A stretch of DNA of 64,000 nucleotides from JBDIAG01 sp047974565 (lineage in GTDB: Bacteria > Actinomycetota > Actinomycetes > Actinomycetales > CAWJMD01): assembly GCA_047974565.1 (NCBI GenBank), contig JBKECN010000086.1, positions 1-64,000 on the forward strand, in the 5' to 3' direction. Each line of letters begins with the position of its first letter. Within the stretch, counting starts at the first letter, position 1. Shown piece after piece: positions 17,387 to 25,011 of this stretch. Both the position numbers and the translations under genes were made by a program. The notes beneath the pieces are model-generated. The model ran no database searches, was not told the DNA's origin, and saw only the letters and a program-made list of their open reading frames with translations.

Positions 17387-17748
17387 AGGTTCGGTGCGTG
17401 TCGATCATTAATCCCGCCACGCTCGAGAGGGAATCGACGAGCGCATGGGTCCGGATTGGCAGCTTGTACGAGGTGGTGGAGATTTACGCACCCGCTGCCG
17501 GTCCGGCCACGTTGAGAATCGTGGATGAGTCCGGAGCCCCGAGTATTTGGCCGTCCATCATGTTCGTTTCCGAGGGTCCGGAACTCTCGGGACAGTGGGG
17601 CTGCGAGGTCGGCGAGGGTGCGGTCACCCTTGCGCCTCTGCCTTTCCTGGAGCCCGGATTCTGGGAGGCGTACTTCGACGGCGATCCCGTGCGGCGAACG
17701 CGATTCAACGAGACGTTGCAGGCTCTAGAGGCGGTCCGCGGCCCGTAG
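17383..17748 (+). CDS. Immunity protein for the Rhs C-terminal toxin
   Basis: 121-aa soluble, acidic protein whose ATG overlaps the Rhs stop (ATGA). It starts MKVRCVSIINPATLERES. No known family recognised. The assignment as immunity protein rests on size, position and translational coupling, the standard arrangement for polymorphic toxins. Confidence 0.75.
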   Translation: MKVRCVSIINPATLERESTSAWVRIGSLYEVVEIYAPAAGPATLRIVDESGAPSIWPSIMFVSEGPELSGQWGCEVGEGAVTLAPLPFLEPGFWEAYFDGDPVRRTRFNETLQALEAVRGP

Positions 17749-17792
17749 TGGAGGACCTGGCTCAGCTGGCTTGGCGGGGACCTGCCCGGGAC

Positions 17793-17876
17793 CTGCCCAC
17801 CCTCGCCGCCGCAGCTCGGGGGTTGTCGAGGCCCTCGCGCCTTCGGGAGAAGACCGCGACCCGACCCTCGTGGTGA
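17793..17876 (+). pseudogene. Remnant of the 3' end of a WCG zinc-finger gene
   Basis: The frame contains RDLPTLAAA and REKTATRPSW. These match the tail RDLPTLTAAVRDL...REKTTNRPRW found in frame behind the zinc-finger gene at 26454-26798. The middle is disturbed by small indels. The following DNA, into the leader of the next cassette, is also similar between both places. This shows that zinc-finger tail plus leader was once a duplicated unit. Confidence 0.55.
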
Positions 17877-17926
17877 AGCTCATGTCGAGCAGGACAGGGG
17901 CGGCATACAGCCGTGATACTGGGCTG

Positions 17927-18499
17927 GTGACCAACCGGCAGCCGACGAGCGCAGTGGGGTGGTGGCGGGTTCTCCTAGCCGCCCTAGCCGCTGTCCTCGC
18001 GGTGCTGATCGGCGCCACAACAGCGTCCGCCACCACCCCGCCTGAACTCGAAACTCGCGTCGGGGCCTCAACGGTCGCCGCGGCGCGTGTCGTCGGGGTC
18101 CACGAGAGTGTTTCCGCAGGTCAACGGTGGGGGAACGCCCCTCCGCAGGCCGGGATGGTGGTGGCTACCGGTGTTGCCGCAAACAGCGCTGGCAAGATTC
18201 CATGACGTCTTGGCAGAACTACCCCAAGGTCACTCAAGGCGGGCGTGAGTACGCCCAGGTAGGCGATCGGCTCTACACGCGGCACGCGGTAGACCGCATG
18301 CAACCGAGCGGCCTTGGTGCGCCGGCAGGAGCGCCTGGCCCCGGTCGAAGCATCTCGCCCAACTACATCGAGGACGTTCTAGGAAGTACGAAGGGGAGTC
18401 CAGTCAAGGGTCCGAACGAGGAGCCCCGGTTGTCCTACACAAGCGGCACGGTGCAGGTCATCACCGAAACAACATCGTCATCACGGTGATCACGCGATG
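17927..18499 (+). pseudogene. Frameshifted secreted toxin (DUF4258-like)
   Basis: The leader frame (GTG 17927 or ATG 17882) encodes a signal peptide with VGWWRVLLAALAA and ELETRVGAS, then VVATGVAAN, and stops at 18205. The toxin domain continues in another frame (MTSWQNYPKVTQGG ... YTRHAVDRMQPSG ... YIEDVLGS). Its expected last strand NNIVITVITR lies in the third frame, ending TGA 18498-18500, which overlaps the immunity ATG. Two frameshifts are therefore needed to restore it. The H-A-x-D-R-M and I-E-D-V-L pattern resembles the toxin at 28229-28828. Confidence 0.65.
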
Positions 18500-18775
18500 A
18501 ACCCGAGTGCCTACAACCGGACCGTCCTTGACAGAGTTCGTACGTCTGCTGCGGCTTTCGCGTCCGGTGACATCGAGATGGATGACGTCCAAGCTGTGCT
18601 CCAGAGCACCGCGGGGCTGCTTGAGAATGACGGCAGCGGGGCGGCCGAACTCGTACGGCTGGCCGAGGCGGATATCGAGGAGATCCGGTTCACCCGGCTT
18701 CTCGACGAGCAGCTGCCGGCCGTGACATTCCGGCTCGACGCTCTGCTCGAAGTTCTTCAGGGCGAGGACCCATGA
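18497..18775 (+). CDS. Immunity protein, partner of the frameshifted toxin
   Basis: 92-aa acidic helical protein (MNPSAYNRTVLDRVRTSA ... LLEVLQGEDP). Its ATG overlaps the restored stop of the preceding toxin, and its stop overlaps the next cassette's ATG. Intact although its toxin is broken, so it may still protect against siblings carrying the active toxin. Family not recognised. Confidence 0.7.
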   Translation: MNPSAYNRTVLDRVRTSAAAFASGDIEMDDVQAVLQSTAGLLENDGSGAAELVRLAEADIEEIRFTRLLDEQLPAVTFRLDALLEVLQGEDP

Positions 18776-19488
18776 TGCCGATTCGAGCTGCACTGCGCGC
18801 GTTGCTTGTGGCGGTATTCGCCGCGCTCACGGTCGCAACGCCCACGGCGCAGGCCGACGCATTGGTGCACGTCTACACCTACGACGGCCATCACCCCACT
18901 GTGTCGTCGACCTATGCCATCACGGAGCGCGGTCCGCCCGCGGAGAACGTCAACCTCACTGTCTACAACGCCGACGGTCCCCGGCCGCTCGGCGCTCTAG
19001 CATGCCCGGAAGGCATGGGAGGGCGGACGTCCTGCAACTACGACGACACCCGACGCTCCGTGCAGATTGCGCGTGGGAGTCAGCCTGTTGAGCGGCCCAT
19101 CGTCCACGAACATGCGAAGCGTGCCGTCGATGAGCGATGCCGTGTTGCCGCAAAGACAGCAGACGATTTCGTTGACCTGGCTTCACCCAGTCGCCGTAGC
19201 CATATCCTCGATGGTGAGGTGCGACCGAACGGCACCTTTGGGGGTGGGCACCGGCCGGGTACTGGGTTCCTAGGGAAGTCAGAGTTCCCGCCTGGTTGGT
19301 CCGACGACAGGATCATGCACGAGATCTCGGATGTCGCGACCGATCCGTCGCTTGTCTGGCGGTCCGGCAACCGGACAGGCGACTTCTTCGTCAACGGCAC
19401 CCGCGGCGGCGTCGACATCGAAGTCCTCATCCGAAACGATCAGATCTGGACCGGTTACCCGACGAACCTGCCGAGGAACCCACGATGA
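18772..19488 (+). CDS. Secreted EndoU-family RNase toxin
   Basis: 238 aa. A signal peptide (MMPIRAALRALLVAVFAALT to ...AQADA) is followed by a linker with the recurring motif YAITERGPP, then CRVAAKTA and the toxin (about 140-238). The toxin shows the bacterial EndoU pattern in order: SHILDGEV, GGGHR, GKSEFPPGW, IMHEISDVATDP, GVDIEVLI and GYPTNLPRNP, including the two expected catalytic His and a Lys. EndoU toxins of CDI/Rhs systems cut RNA. ATGA-type overlaps link both neighbours. Confidence 0.88.
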   Translation: MMPIRAALRALLVAVFAALTVATPTAQADALVHVYTYDGHHPTVSSTYAITERGPPAENVNLTVYNADGPRPLGALACPEGMGGRTSCNYDDTRRSVQIARGSQPVERPIVHEHAKRAVDERCRVAAKTADDFVDLASPSRRSHILDGEVRPNGTFGGGHRPGTGFLGKSEFPPGWSDDRIMHEISDVATDPSLVWRSGNRTGDFFVNGTRGGVDIEVLIRNDQIWTGYPTNLPRNPR

Positions 19489-19760
19489 CGCCGGACGAAT
19501 ACCTCGGCCGGGTTCGCGCTACTGCTTGGCGTGCTGCCGAGTACGTTCCGGCTGACCGACTAGAGGAGGTTCAACGTCTCATCGATCACGGAGAGCCAGC
19601 CGAAGGCCTCTGCTCCTTGGCTTGGGCGATCGTCAACTCGGAGGTTCGTGTTCCGAGGGACCTAATCGAAGCGATCTCCGAGTACACCGTTGAGCTCATT
19701 GATGACGATTTCATGCCGCCGAACCTTGGTGACTTCGCACTTACAGATGGCGAGGCATGA
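19485..19760 (+). CDS. EndoU immunity protein
   Basis: 91-aa protein (MTPDEYLGRVRATAWRAAEY ...) whose ATG overlaps the EndoU stop. Helical, acidic C-terminus. Small proteins of this shape follow EndoU toxins in other polymorphic toxin loci. Assignment mainly from position. Confidence 0.72.
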   Translation: MTPDEYLGRVRATAWRAAEYVPADRLEEVQRLIDHGEPAEGLCSLAWAIVNSEVRVPRDLIEAISEYTVELIDDDFMPPNLGDFALTDGEA

Positions 19761-20887
19761 TGCAACGGGTCATCGCGGTTGTGGTGGCTGCCCTCGCGGC
19801 CTGGCTGGGCCTCGTGCAACCCGCACAGGTGGCCGCTCATCCGTCAACCGTCGTTGCCTACGCCTACGGCTACGGCGACCATGGCGGCGCCGCGGATCCG
19901 GCGGACATCACCACTGAGCGCGGGCCACCGGGGGCGGACGACCGCGCCATCTTCCTCGCTGCCATCGGCCGTGGGCTCGGTGGCACTTCGGCGCACCCAA
20001 GTACCGCCGCAACCGCGTCGATCACCACCTACGACCAGCCGACCGGGTTCGCGCAGCCCGCGCAGGCTACGGGTGCAACCCAGGAGGAAGTTCAGGTAAG
20101 CCACGGGGCTTCGACTGCGCCTGCTCGATTTGTCGTTGCCGCAAAGACAGCAGCCAACGTCTGCGGTCTGAAGAGCTTCTCCGGGGCCACCCTGGTCCTC
20201 ATGGCCGATGGGACCAAGAAGCCCATCGAGGACATCAAGGTCGGCGACAAGGTCGTCGCCACTGATCCTGAGAGCGGTGAACAAGCCGCCAAGAGCGTGC
20301 TGGCGGTCTGGGTTCACGATGACGAGCTCACCGACCTCAAGCTTGACGACGGGACCGTCCTGAGGACCACCGAGGACCACCCGTTCTGGTCTGTCGACGA
20401 CCAGCAGTTCGAACGCACCGACCACCTCGCGAAGGGCGAACGGGTGCGCAGCGCCGACGGCAGCCTGATCGCGGTCGACGGGCTCGATCCCGCCACTGCC
20501 CGTATGGGCCTGGCCTACAACCTCACCGTCGACGGGTTGCACACGTACCACGTCGGAGATGACGCCGTCCTGGTCCACAACGCCGGCTGCATGTCATCGG
20601 TGATCGGGAATGACCCGTTCTTGGTCAAGGCTGCGCAGAGCGCGGGGAAGAACTCGCAGGTCCAGCGAGAGATGGATGGTCTGTTTGCGCAGTTGTCGGC
20701 GGGCAACATGAATCCGGGTATCGGGACCAAGGTGTTGAGCGGCACCGACATCTCGTATGCACGCAGCCGTGGTGGGGCTCGACTGTTCTTCCGGAACGCA
20801 GACGGTGGAATCCAGATCGTCGGCAAGGCCAGCAAGGCCAACGAGTCCTCGGTGATCAACCATTTGATGGGTCTCTATGGACCGTGA
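19757..20887 (+). CDS. Secreted Hint-domain toxin with RelE-like C-terminus
   Basis: 376 aa. Order: Sec-type signal (MMQRVIAVVVAALAAWLGLV), linker with ITTERGPPGADD, junction VVAAKTAA, Hint/intein-like pre-toxin domain (about 138-278) and toxin (about 280-376). The Hint domain runs from SFSGATLVLMADGTKKPIED to HTYHVGDDAVLVHNAGC. The end reads GARLFFRNADGGIQIVGKAS ... SVINHLMG, similar in pattern to RelE/ParE-like ribonuclease folds (moderate certainty). Hint domains in polymorphic toxins are thought to release the toxin by self-cleavage. ATGA overlap with the preceding immunity gene. Confidence 0.82.
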   Translation: MMQRVIAVVVAALAAWLGLVQPAQVAAHPSTVVAYAYGYGDHGGAADPADITTERGPPGADDRAIFLAAIGRGLGGTSAHPSTAATASITTYDQPTGFAQPAQATGATQEEVQVSHGASTAPARFVVAAKTAANVCGLKSFSGATLVLMADGTKKPIEDIKVGDKVVATDPESGEQAAKSVLAVWVHDDELTDLKLDDGTVLRTTEDHPFWSVDDQQFERTDHLAKGERVRSADGSLIAVDGLDPATARMGLAYNLTVDGLHTYHVGDDAVLVHNAGCMSSVIGNDPFLVKAAQSAGKNSQVQREMDGLFAQLSAGNMNPGIGTKVLSGTDISYARSRGGARLFFRNADGGIQIVGKASKANESSVINHLMGLYGP

Positions 20888-21200
20888 GATTGATGTCGCA
20901 GAGGGCTTCAAGCTGCTCGTCCGTGGGCTAGAAGATGACGGCTCGGTCGCAAACGCCGACGTCGAACTCATCGATGCTTACGGTGCGCGCTGGTCAGCCA
21001 CCGTGCTCACGGTTCCTGAGATCCAGCGGCTGATGCTTCGCTACCGTGACACCGGAGAATGCCTCGGTGGCGCTTACTTCCGGGTCGCCGACCTGTTGAT
21101 CCTCGATGAGCCGAGCCTGCCGTCGTTGGTCGCGGTCATCGAGGAGCTCGTTCGAACCGAGACCCACCGGTTCGAGCTCGCGCCGATCGAGGAGTTGTAA
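20877..21200 (+). CDS. Immunity protein of the Hint/RelE-like toxin
   Basis: 107-aa acidic protein (MDREIDVAEGFKLLVRGLED...) overlapping the toxin end by 11 nt. The DNVELIDAYGARW-like centre and IEELVRTETHRFEL tail do not match a family I know. Immunity role inferred from arrangement. Confidence 0.7.
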   Translation: MDREIDVAEGFKLLVRGLEDDGSVANADVELIDAYGARWSATVLTVPEIQRLMLRYRDTGECLGGAYFRVADLLILDEPSLPSLVAVIEELVRTETHRFELAPIEEL

Positions 21201-21213
21201 CGCGCCGGGCGTC

Positions 21214-21567
21214 CTAGCTTCCGCCGGCGAGGACCTTCAACCTGGTTTTGGTGACGAGGGCGTCGATGAAGCTGGTGACGAGGGCGAGGTCGTCTTCGCC
21301 GAGTTCGGAGACGGCGGTGATGCGGTTGCCGAGGGCGGCTTCGTCGGGGGTGCGTTGGGGCCGTTTGGGGGCGTCGTCGAGGAGGAGGTAGTCGGTGGTG
21401 ACGTCGAAGACCTCGGAGAGCCGGACGATGACGTCGGCGCTGGGTGTGATGCGGCCGTTCTCATAGCGGCTGATCTGGGCGGCGTCGCCGCCGATCTTCG
21501 CCGCGAGCTCTGCCTGGGACCAGCCGTGCTCCTTGCGCAGCTCCAGGACGCGTTGACGAAGCGACAT
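21214..21567 (-). CDS. XRE-family helix-turn-helix regulator
   Basis: 117 aa with an N-terminal Cro/CI helix-turn-helix (residues 1-60): SLRQRVLELRKEHGWSQAEL, AAKIGGDAAQISRYENGR, PSADVIVRLSEVFDVTTDYLL. The C-terminal half is short and helical. Start chosen at 21567 because AAGGAGA lies 7 nt upstream. A longer frame to an ATG at 21651 lacks a ribosome site. It points against the toxin array and stands back to back with a primase fragment, a pairing that suggests a mobile-element remnant. Confidence 0.85.
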   Translation of the reverse strand: MSLRQRVLELRKEHGWSQAELAAKIGGDAAQISRYENGRITPSADVIVRLSEVFDVTTDYLLLDDAPKRPQRTPDEAALGNRITAVSELGEDDLALVTSFIDALVTKTRLKVLAGGS

Positions 21568-21671
21568 GACCGGGTCTCCTTGTTCGTGCTGACGGAGCCA
21601 TTCTGAGCCCATCGAGGCCACCTCGCTTGCGTGGTTGTTCCTGCTAGCCATGCCGACTATGCAATAGTGAC

Positions 21672-21797
21672 ATGGAAAGTTTGCAGGATCTGCACGGCAA
21701 GAAATCTCAGGAGGTGGGCGTGGCACGCATCCCTGATGCCGAACTGGCCCGGTTGAAGGCCGAGGTGAGCGTGCAGCGGCTGGTGGAGGGCTGCTAG
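21672..21797 (+). pseudogene. 5' fragment of a CHC2 zinc-finger DNA primase
   Basis: The 41-codon frame reads VARIPDAELARLKAEVSVQR LVEG before stopping. This matches the characteristic start of CHC2/Toprim primases carried by actinobacterial mobile elements (ARIPxAEIxRLKxEVSVxRLVE). The zinc finger and Toprim parts are gone: the frame runs into the tail of a toxin leader. It is divergent from the XRE gene, so this is probably the left end of a deleted element. Confidence 0.6.
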
Positions 21798-21823
21798 GAG
21801 AAGCGGCTCCGCAGACCAAGACT

Positions 21824-22226
21824 GTGGTGGCTACCGGTGTTGCCGCAAAAGGTGCGGCGCACATGGACAGCTTCCTTGCGAGTGGTGCCAAAGTAAGTCA
21901 CAGTCCGACCGCGACTGCGATTGGTGACGATGCGAACACGTTGCAGAACTTTGCCAGGTCTAGGGGCGCTCCCGGCCATGACGTGATTGTCCATGGCGAC
22001 ACTGCGGGGAACTTCCGGGTGAACGGCAACATCACTCATCCGCAGCAGATCGCGGACGCTATCCTCGAGACCCCCCACACGGCGGGGGCCTATTAACCTC
22101 GTGACGTGCCACGGTGCTTGCGGTGCAGCGCAAGAGCTGTCAGCCATCATGGGAGTACCCGTGAACGCGCTTCCAGGTTTGGTCGACCTGAGTCCAGCCA
22201 GCGGTCTCCTCCGGAGCTTGGGGTGA
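21824..22226 (+). pseudogene. Frameshifted toxin with caspase-like motif
   Basis: It begins with the 24-bp junction repeat (VVATGVAAKG); the signal peptide has been lost to the primase fragment. The first frame (to 22096) has HDVIVHGDTAGNFRVNG and QQIADAIL. Removing one G from the GGGGG run near 22083 restores the continuation PINLVTCHGACGAAQEL ... LSPASG, ending TGA 22224-22226, overlapping the immunity ATG. The His-Gly ... Cys-His-Gly pattern resembles clan CD (caspase/C80-like) domains in polymorphic toxins. The function is tentative. A homopolymer sequencing error cannot be excluded. Confidence 0.6.
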
Positions 22227-22618
22227 TGGCGGTGCAGCCGCTGGGCGTGTTTGGTCCCAGGAATCGAGCGGGCTTCGTTCTCGATCGGGCGGTACTTCTC
22301 GCCCAGCCCACCCTGGTTGAAGCTGCCCGTCACTCCGTGGCCGCTTACCTTCGGTCAGGCACTCTCGTGCTCGCGTTGATGGAGTACACCACGGACGTTG
22401 TCGGGGACGCCTTTGGAGTGCCTGGCGGCTCCGGGATCCAGACGGACGGCACCTACTACTGGCGCGTCGACGCAGCGGAGTACGTCGAGCACTACGGCGT
22501 AGGGTTGGACGAGGAGTTTCTCGCCTGGATGGAGCACCACGCTTGGCGGGCTCCCACCGTGCCTCCCGCGGACCTTGCCGACATTGACGCCCAATTGTTC
22601 GAGCGGCTCCGCGCATGA
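22226..22618 (+). CDS. Immunity protein of the caspase-like toxin
   Basis: 130-aa protein (MAVQPLGVFGPRNRAGFVLD ... DIDAQLFERLRA). The ATG overlaps the restored toxin stop by one base (TGATG), as in the other cassettes. The open frame continues upstream to 22106 but without similarity. Family unknown. Confidence 0.68.
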   Translation: MAVQPLGVFGPRNRAGFVLDRAVLLAQPTLVEAARHSVAAYLRSGTLVLALMEYTTDVVGDAFGVPGGSGIQTDGTYYWRVDAAEYVEHYGVGLDEEFLAWMEHHAWRAPTVPPADLADIDAQLFERLRA

Positions 22619-22720
22619 TCGCGGGGCAGGTGACTCGCCACCGTCTAGGCCTACGTCCGGTCGAAGCACACGGTGTCTGGCGAGTTGCGCGACCCGTCAA
22701 AGTCATACTTCTACGATTAA

Positions 22721-22918
22721 ACGGACCTTTTCCAACTCGCAGACGACGCCAGCGGCGTCCCCGCCGTGGTTCATAGGAATGGAAACTGTCTCCGTGTGTG
22801 TGATGCGGGACGTCCCATCGGGATCGACATTGAAACCAGCCTGCCCACGTCTACATACTCGGTGATCAGTGACCGCTACGGCGGTGTGATAACTATGCAT
22901 CCGGGGCTTCCGAGATAG
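22721..22918 (+). pseudogene. Orphan toxin C-terminal remnant
   Basis: No start codon and an in-frame stop just upstream. The translation FQLADDASGVPAVVHRNGN ... IGIDIETSLPTSTYSVI ... GVITMHPGLPR has the look of a polymorphic-toxin C-terminal domain ending (PTS...VI...MHPGxP). The 5' part of the domain and any leader are missing. Stretch 22619-22720 holds nothing recognisable. Confidence 0.5.
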
Positions 22919-22924
22919 GCGGCG

Positions 22925-23047
22925 ATGGTAACTACGGTCTATGTCCGAGACTTCCAGGGCAAGCTCTTGAAGAAAGGGGCAAGCGACATGGTAGGACTCC
23001 TGAGTTGGGTCACGTGCGCAGATCCGGTGGGGGGCGGATTGCGCTGA
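22925..23047 (+). pseudogene. Truncated immunity-type gene
   Basis: A 40-codon frame starting at ATG 7 nt after the toxin remnant's stop (MVTTVYVRDFQGKLLKKGAS...). It sits where the immunity gene should be and ends shortly before the IS1634-type transposase, so insertion of that element probably cut it off. Confidence 0.45.
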
Positions 23048-23109
23048 CCTGCGGGGATGCGGCTTCTTGGTGTGTGGCTAAGGCACTAAATGGTGGGTAG
23101 GATCACGCG

Positions 23110-23505
23110 GTGGCGTGGGTTCGGCGGGTGCGGACTGCCTCGGGTGCCACAGCTGTGCAGATCGCCGAGTCTGTAGGGGGCCGGCGCCGGATCGTGAGGC
23201 ATGTCGGCTCGGCGCGCGACGACGCCGACCTGGGTGTGCTGATGGAGGAGGCGCGGCGCCTGCTGGCGGATGATGGGCAAGGGGTGCTGGACCTGGGGCT
23301 GACGCCGATGGCGGCGAAGGCGGTGATGGTTGCCCCATCTGGGCCGCGGGGATTGTTCGCGGACCCGGCGACACCTGCGCCGGCTCGGACGATGGTGGCG
23401 CGGTCGCGGGTGCTGAAGACGTCGTCGGGGCTGTTGTTCGAGGCATTGGCCGGGGTGTACGCCAGCCTCGGGTTCGACCAGCGATTATGCCGAGGTTTGC
23501 GTTAA
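23110..23505 (+). pseudogene. IS1634-type transposase, N-terminal fragment
   Basis: 131 codons. VRRVRTASGATAVQIAESVG, RRRIVRHVGSARDDADLGVL and SSGLLFEALAGVYASLGFD match the start of IS1634/IS4-group transposases, which are usually 500-600 aa. Coding is lost at FDQRLCRGLR, where the 67-bp inverted-repeat segment begins, so the catalytic DDE domain is absent. Confidence 0.8.
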
Positions 23506-23567
23506 GCCGAGGACTTGGGAGTGGGCCTGTGCCTGAAGGAGTCTGGTCGATTTCCTCGGCTTAACGA
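23501..23567. repeat. 67-bp segment bounded by a perfect 14-bp inverted repeat
   Basis: CGTTAAGCCGAGGA at 23501-23514 is the exact reverse complement of TCCTCGGCTTAACG at 23554-23567. It lies between the broken transposase and the recombinase remnant, whose stop codon is 7 nt away. It could be a terminal repeat or attachment-type end of the recombinase element, or a terminator. Confidence 0.7.
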
Positions 23568-23573
23568 TGGGTG

Positions 23574-23870
23574 CTACTTGAGGTCGTAGAGCGCGTGGAG
23601 GGCCTCCTGGGTCAGTGGTGGCGCGGGTGCGGTGGTGACGGCGGGGGTAGCGGCGTTGACCGCGGCTCGCGTCATGTCGAGGGTCGCGAACGCGTAGAAC
23701 GCGGTGGTGGTGGAGGTGTTCTCGTGGCCGAGTAGTCGCATGATGATCGGTAGTGGGATGCCGTGCTGGTAGAGGTCCATGGCCTTGGTCTTGCGCAGCA
23801 GGTGGCGGTGGATCTTCGCCGGGATGCTGGGACATCTCGGGCGGGCGGTATCCGCGGCGGCCTTTAGGAC
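23574..23870 (-). pseudogene. Tyrosine recombinase (integrase), C-terminal fragment
   Basis: 99 codons without a start. The frame reads IPAKIHRHLLRKTKAMDLYQ, PLPIIMRLLGHENTSTT, TAFYAFATLDMTRAAVNAA. This covers the H-x-L-R box, the L-G-H box and the catalytic Tyr of tyrosine recombinases. The N-terminal two thirds are replaced exactly where the 68-bp Rhs repeat starts (23873), so a recombination event joined the two. Confidence 0.8.
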
Positions 23871-23872
23871 GG

Positions 23873-23940
23873 CAGCACCATCACCCGCACCCTACGACCC
23901 AAACCCCGACCAGCCACCACCAACACCGCCGCAAACGGCG
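23873..23940 (+). repeat. 68-bp direct repeat, copy 2 (start of an orphan cassette)
   Basis: Exact copy of 16984-17051 in the Rhs gene. The reading frame that continues through the Hint toxin downstream is the same frame as in Rhs, and it opens only at 23868 after a stop at 23865-23867. Confidence 0.95.
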
Positions 23941-23948
23941 GCACCCGT

Positions 23949-24641
23949 TTGCTGGATGACGTCGCGGAGTCCGCGGCAAAGGCGTGCTCGTTCTCCGGGG
24001 CCACGCTTGTGCTCATGGCTGATGGGTCGAAGAAGCCCATCGACCAGGTCCAAGTTGGCGATGAGGTGCTCGCCACCGACCCTGAGACCGGCGAACAGGC
24101 CGCCAAGAAGGTTCAGCAAGTCTTCGTCCACGACGATGCCCTGACCGACCTGCAGCTGGTCGACGGGACCGTCCTGACCACCACCGAGGACCACCCCTAT
24201 TGGTCCGTCGACGATCGACGCTTCGAACGCGCCGACGAACTCGCCGCCAGCGAGCGGGTGCTCGGTACCGACGGGCGCACGGTCGAGGTATCCGGCCTCC
24301 AGCTTGCGACAACGCACGAAGGACGGGCGTACAACCTGAGCGTGGAAGGTATCCACACCTACCACGTCGGTGACAACGAGGTCATCGTTCACAATGCCTG
24401 CGGACCCACGCTGATCTACGAGGCAAACCCCAAGCACGGTCCAGTGTCTCGCCCGGGGCCACGGGGCGAGATCAGTCGAGCGCCTCGCGGAGACTGTCAA
24501 GCTAGGCTCGAGTGCTCAGTTCAAGTAGGCCCCAGGCTGCGCGAAGGAGTGGAGCCCGAAACGGGACTCAAGGTCGTATTCCGTCAGCATCGCGAGTTTG
24601 AGGGAACGGAGTGGTGGCATGGCTACGTCCCCGGCGGGTGA
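23949..24641 (+). CDS. Orphan (leaderless) Hint-domain toxin cassette
   Basis: The frame is open from 23868, and the first possible start is TTG 23949 without a good ribosome site, so it is probably a silent cassette. It holds a complete Hint domain, from KACSFSGATLVLMADGSKKP to YHVGDNEVIVHNAC. A toxin of about 75 residues follows with ANPKHGPVSRPGPRGEISRA, ARLECSVQVGPRLREGVEPE and EWWHGYV. A GVD..G.FVVF...HGHV-like end occurs in other Rhs toxin tips, but I cannot name the family. Its upstream DNA is the Rhs pre-toxin repeat. Confidence 0.75.
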   Translation: MLDDVAESAAKACSFSGATLVLMADGSKKPIDQVQVGDEVLATDPETGEQAAKKVQQVFVHDDALTDLQLVDGTVLTTTEDHPYWSVDDRRFERADELAASERVLGTDGRTVEVSGLQLATTHEGRAYNLSVEGIHTYHVGDNEVIVHNACGPTLIYEANPKHGPVSRPGPRGEISRAPRGDCQARLECSVQVGPRLREGVEPETGLKVVFRQHREFEGTEWWHGYVPGG

Positions 24642-25011
24642 ATGGTCGCCGGTATTCCCTGGGGACACACCTCCTCATTGGGCCGCTCTCGTGTCCACCT
24701 CGATGGGAGTGCTGCTGCTCCGTGACGCACTCTCCCCCCAATCTGCGGATGAATGGCTTCACCTTTGGTTCTGTCACTTCACCCCTGGCGTCGCCGACCG
24801 CGGGGAAGCGAGTTACCTGTATGTCGGCTTGAGCGATCGGTATTGGGTCACGGCCGCCGACGGACTTAAGCGTTCAAGCGCTGTCATCGGAGTCGGCACA
24901 GGAGCGCACTTTGGTGAACCACCGGATGCGGTCGCGTCCACTGTCGAGCGGATCTTGGAGTGTTTCTGCCGAGGTTCAACAGATACAACACAACCTGGCG
25001 ATTTCGGCTGA
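24619..25011 (+). CDS. Immunity protein of the orphan Hint cassette
   Basis: 130-aa protein (MATSPAGEWSPVFPGDTP ... RDALSPQSADEWLHLWFCHF). The ATG lies 23 nt inside the toxin gene's end; the frame is open back to 24598. Its stop overlaps the next cassette's ATG (TGATG). No family recognised. Confidence 0.7.
   Translation: MATSPAGEWSPVFPGDTPPHWAALVSTSMGVLLLRDALSPQSADEWLHLWFCHFTPGVADRGEASYLYVGLSDRYWVTAADGLKRSSAVIGVGTGAHFGEPPDAVASTVERILECFCRGSTDTTQPGDFG

Noticed and set aside
18181..18499. Programmed frameshifting in the first orphan toxin
   Set aside because: No slippery heptamer at the breaks and two different shifts would be needed; decay is simpler.
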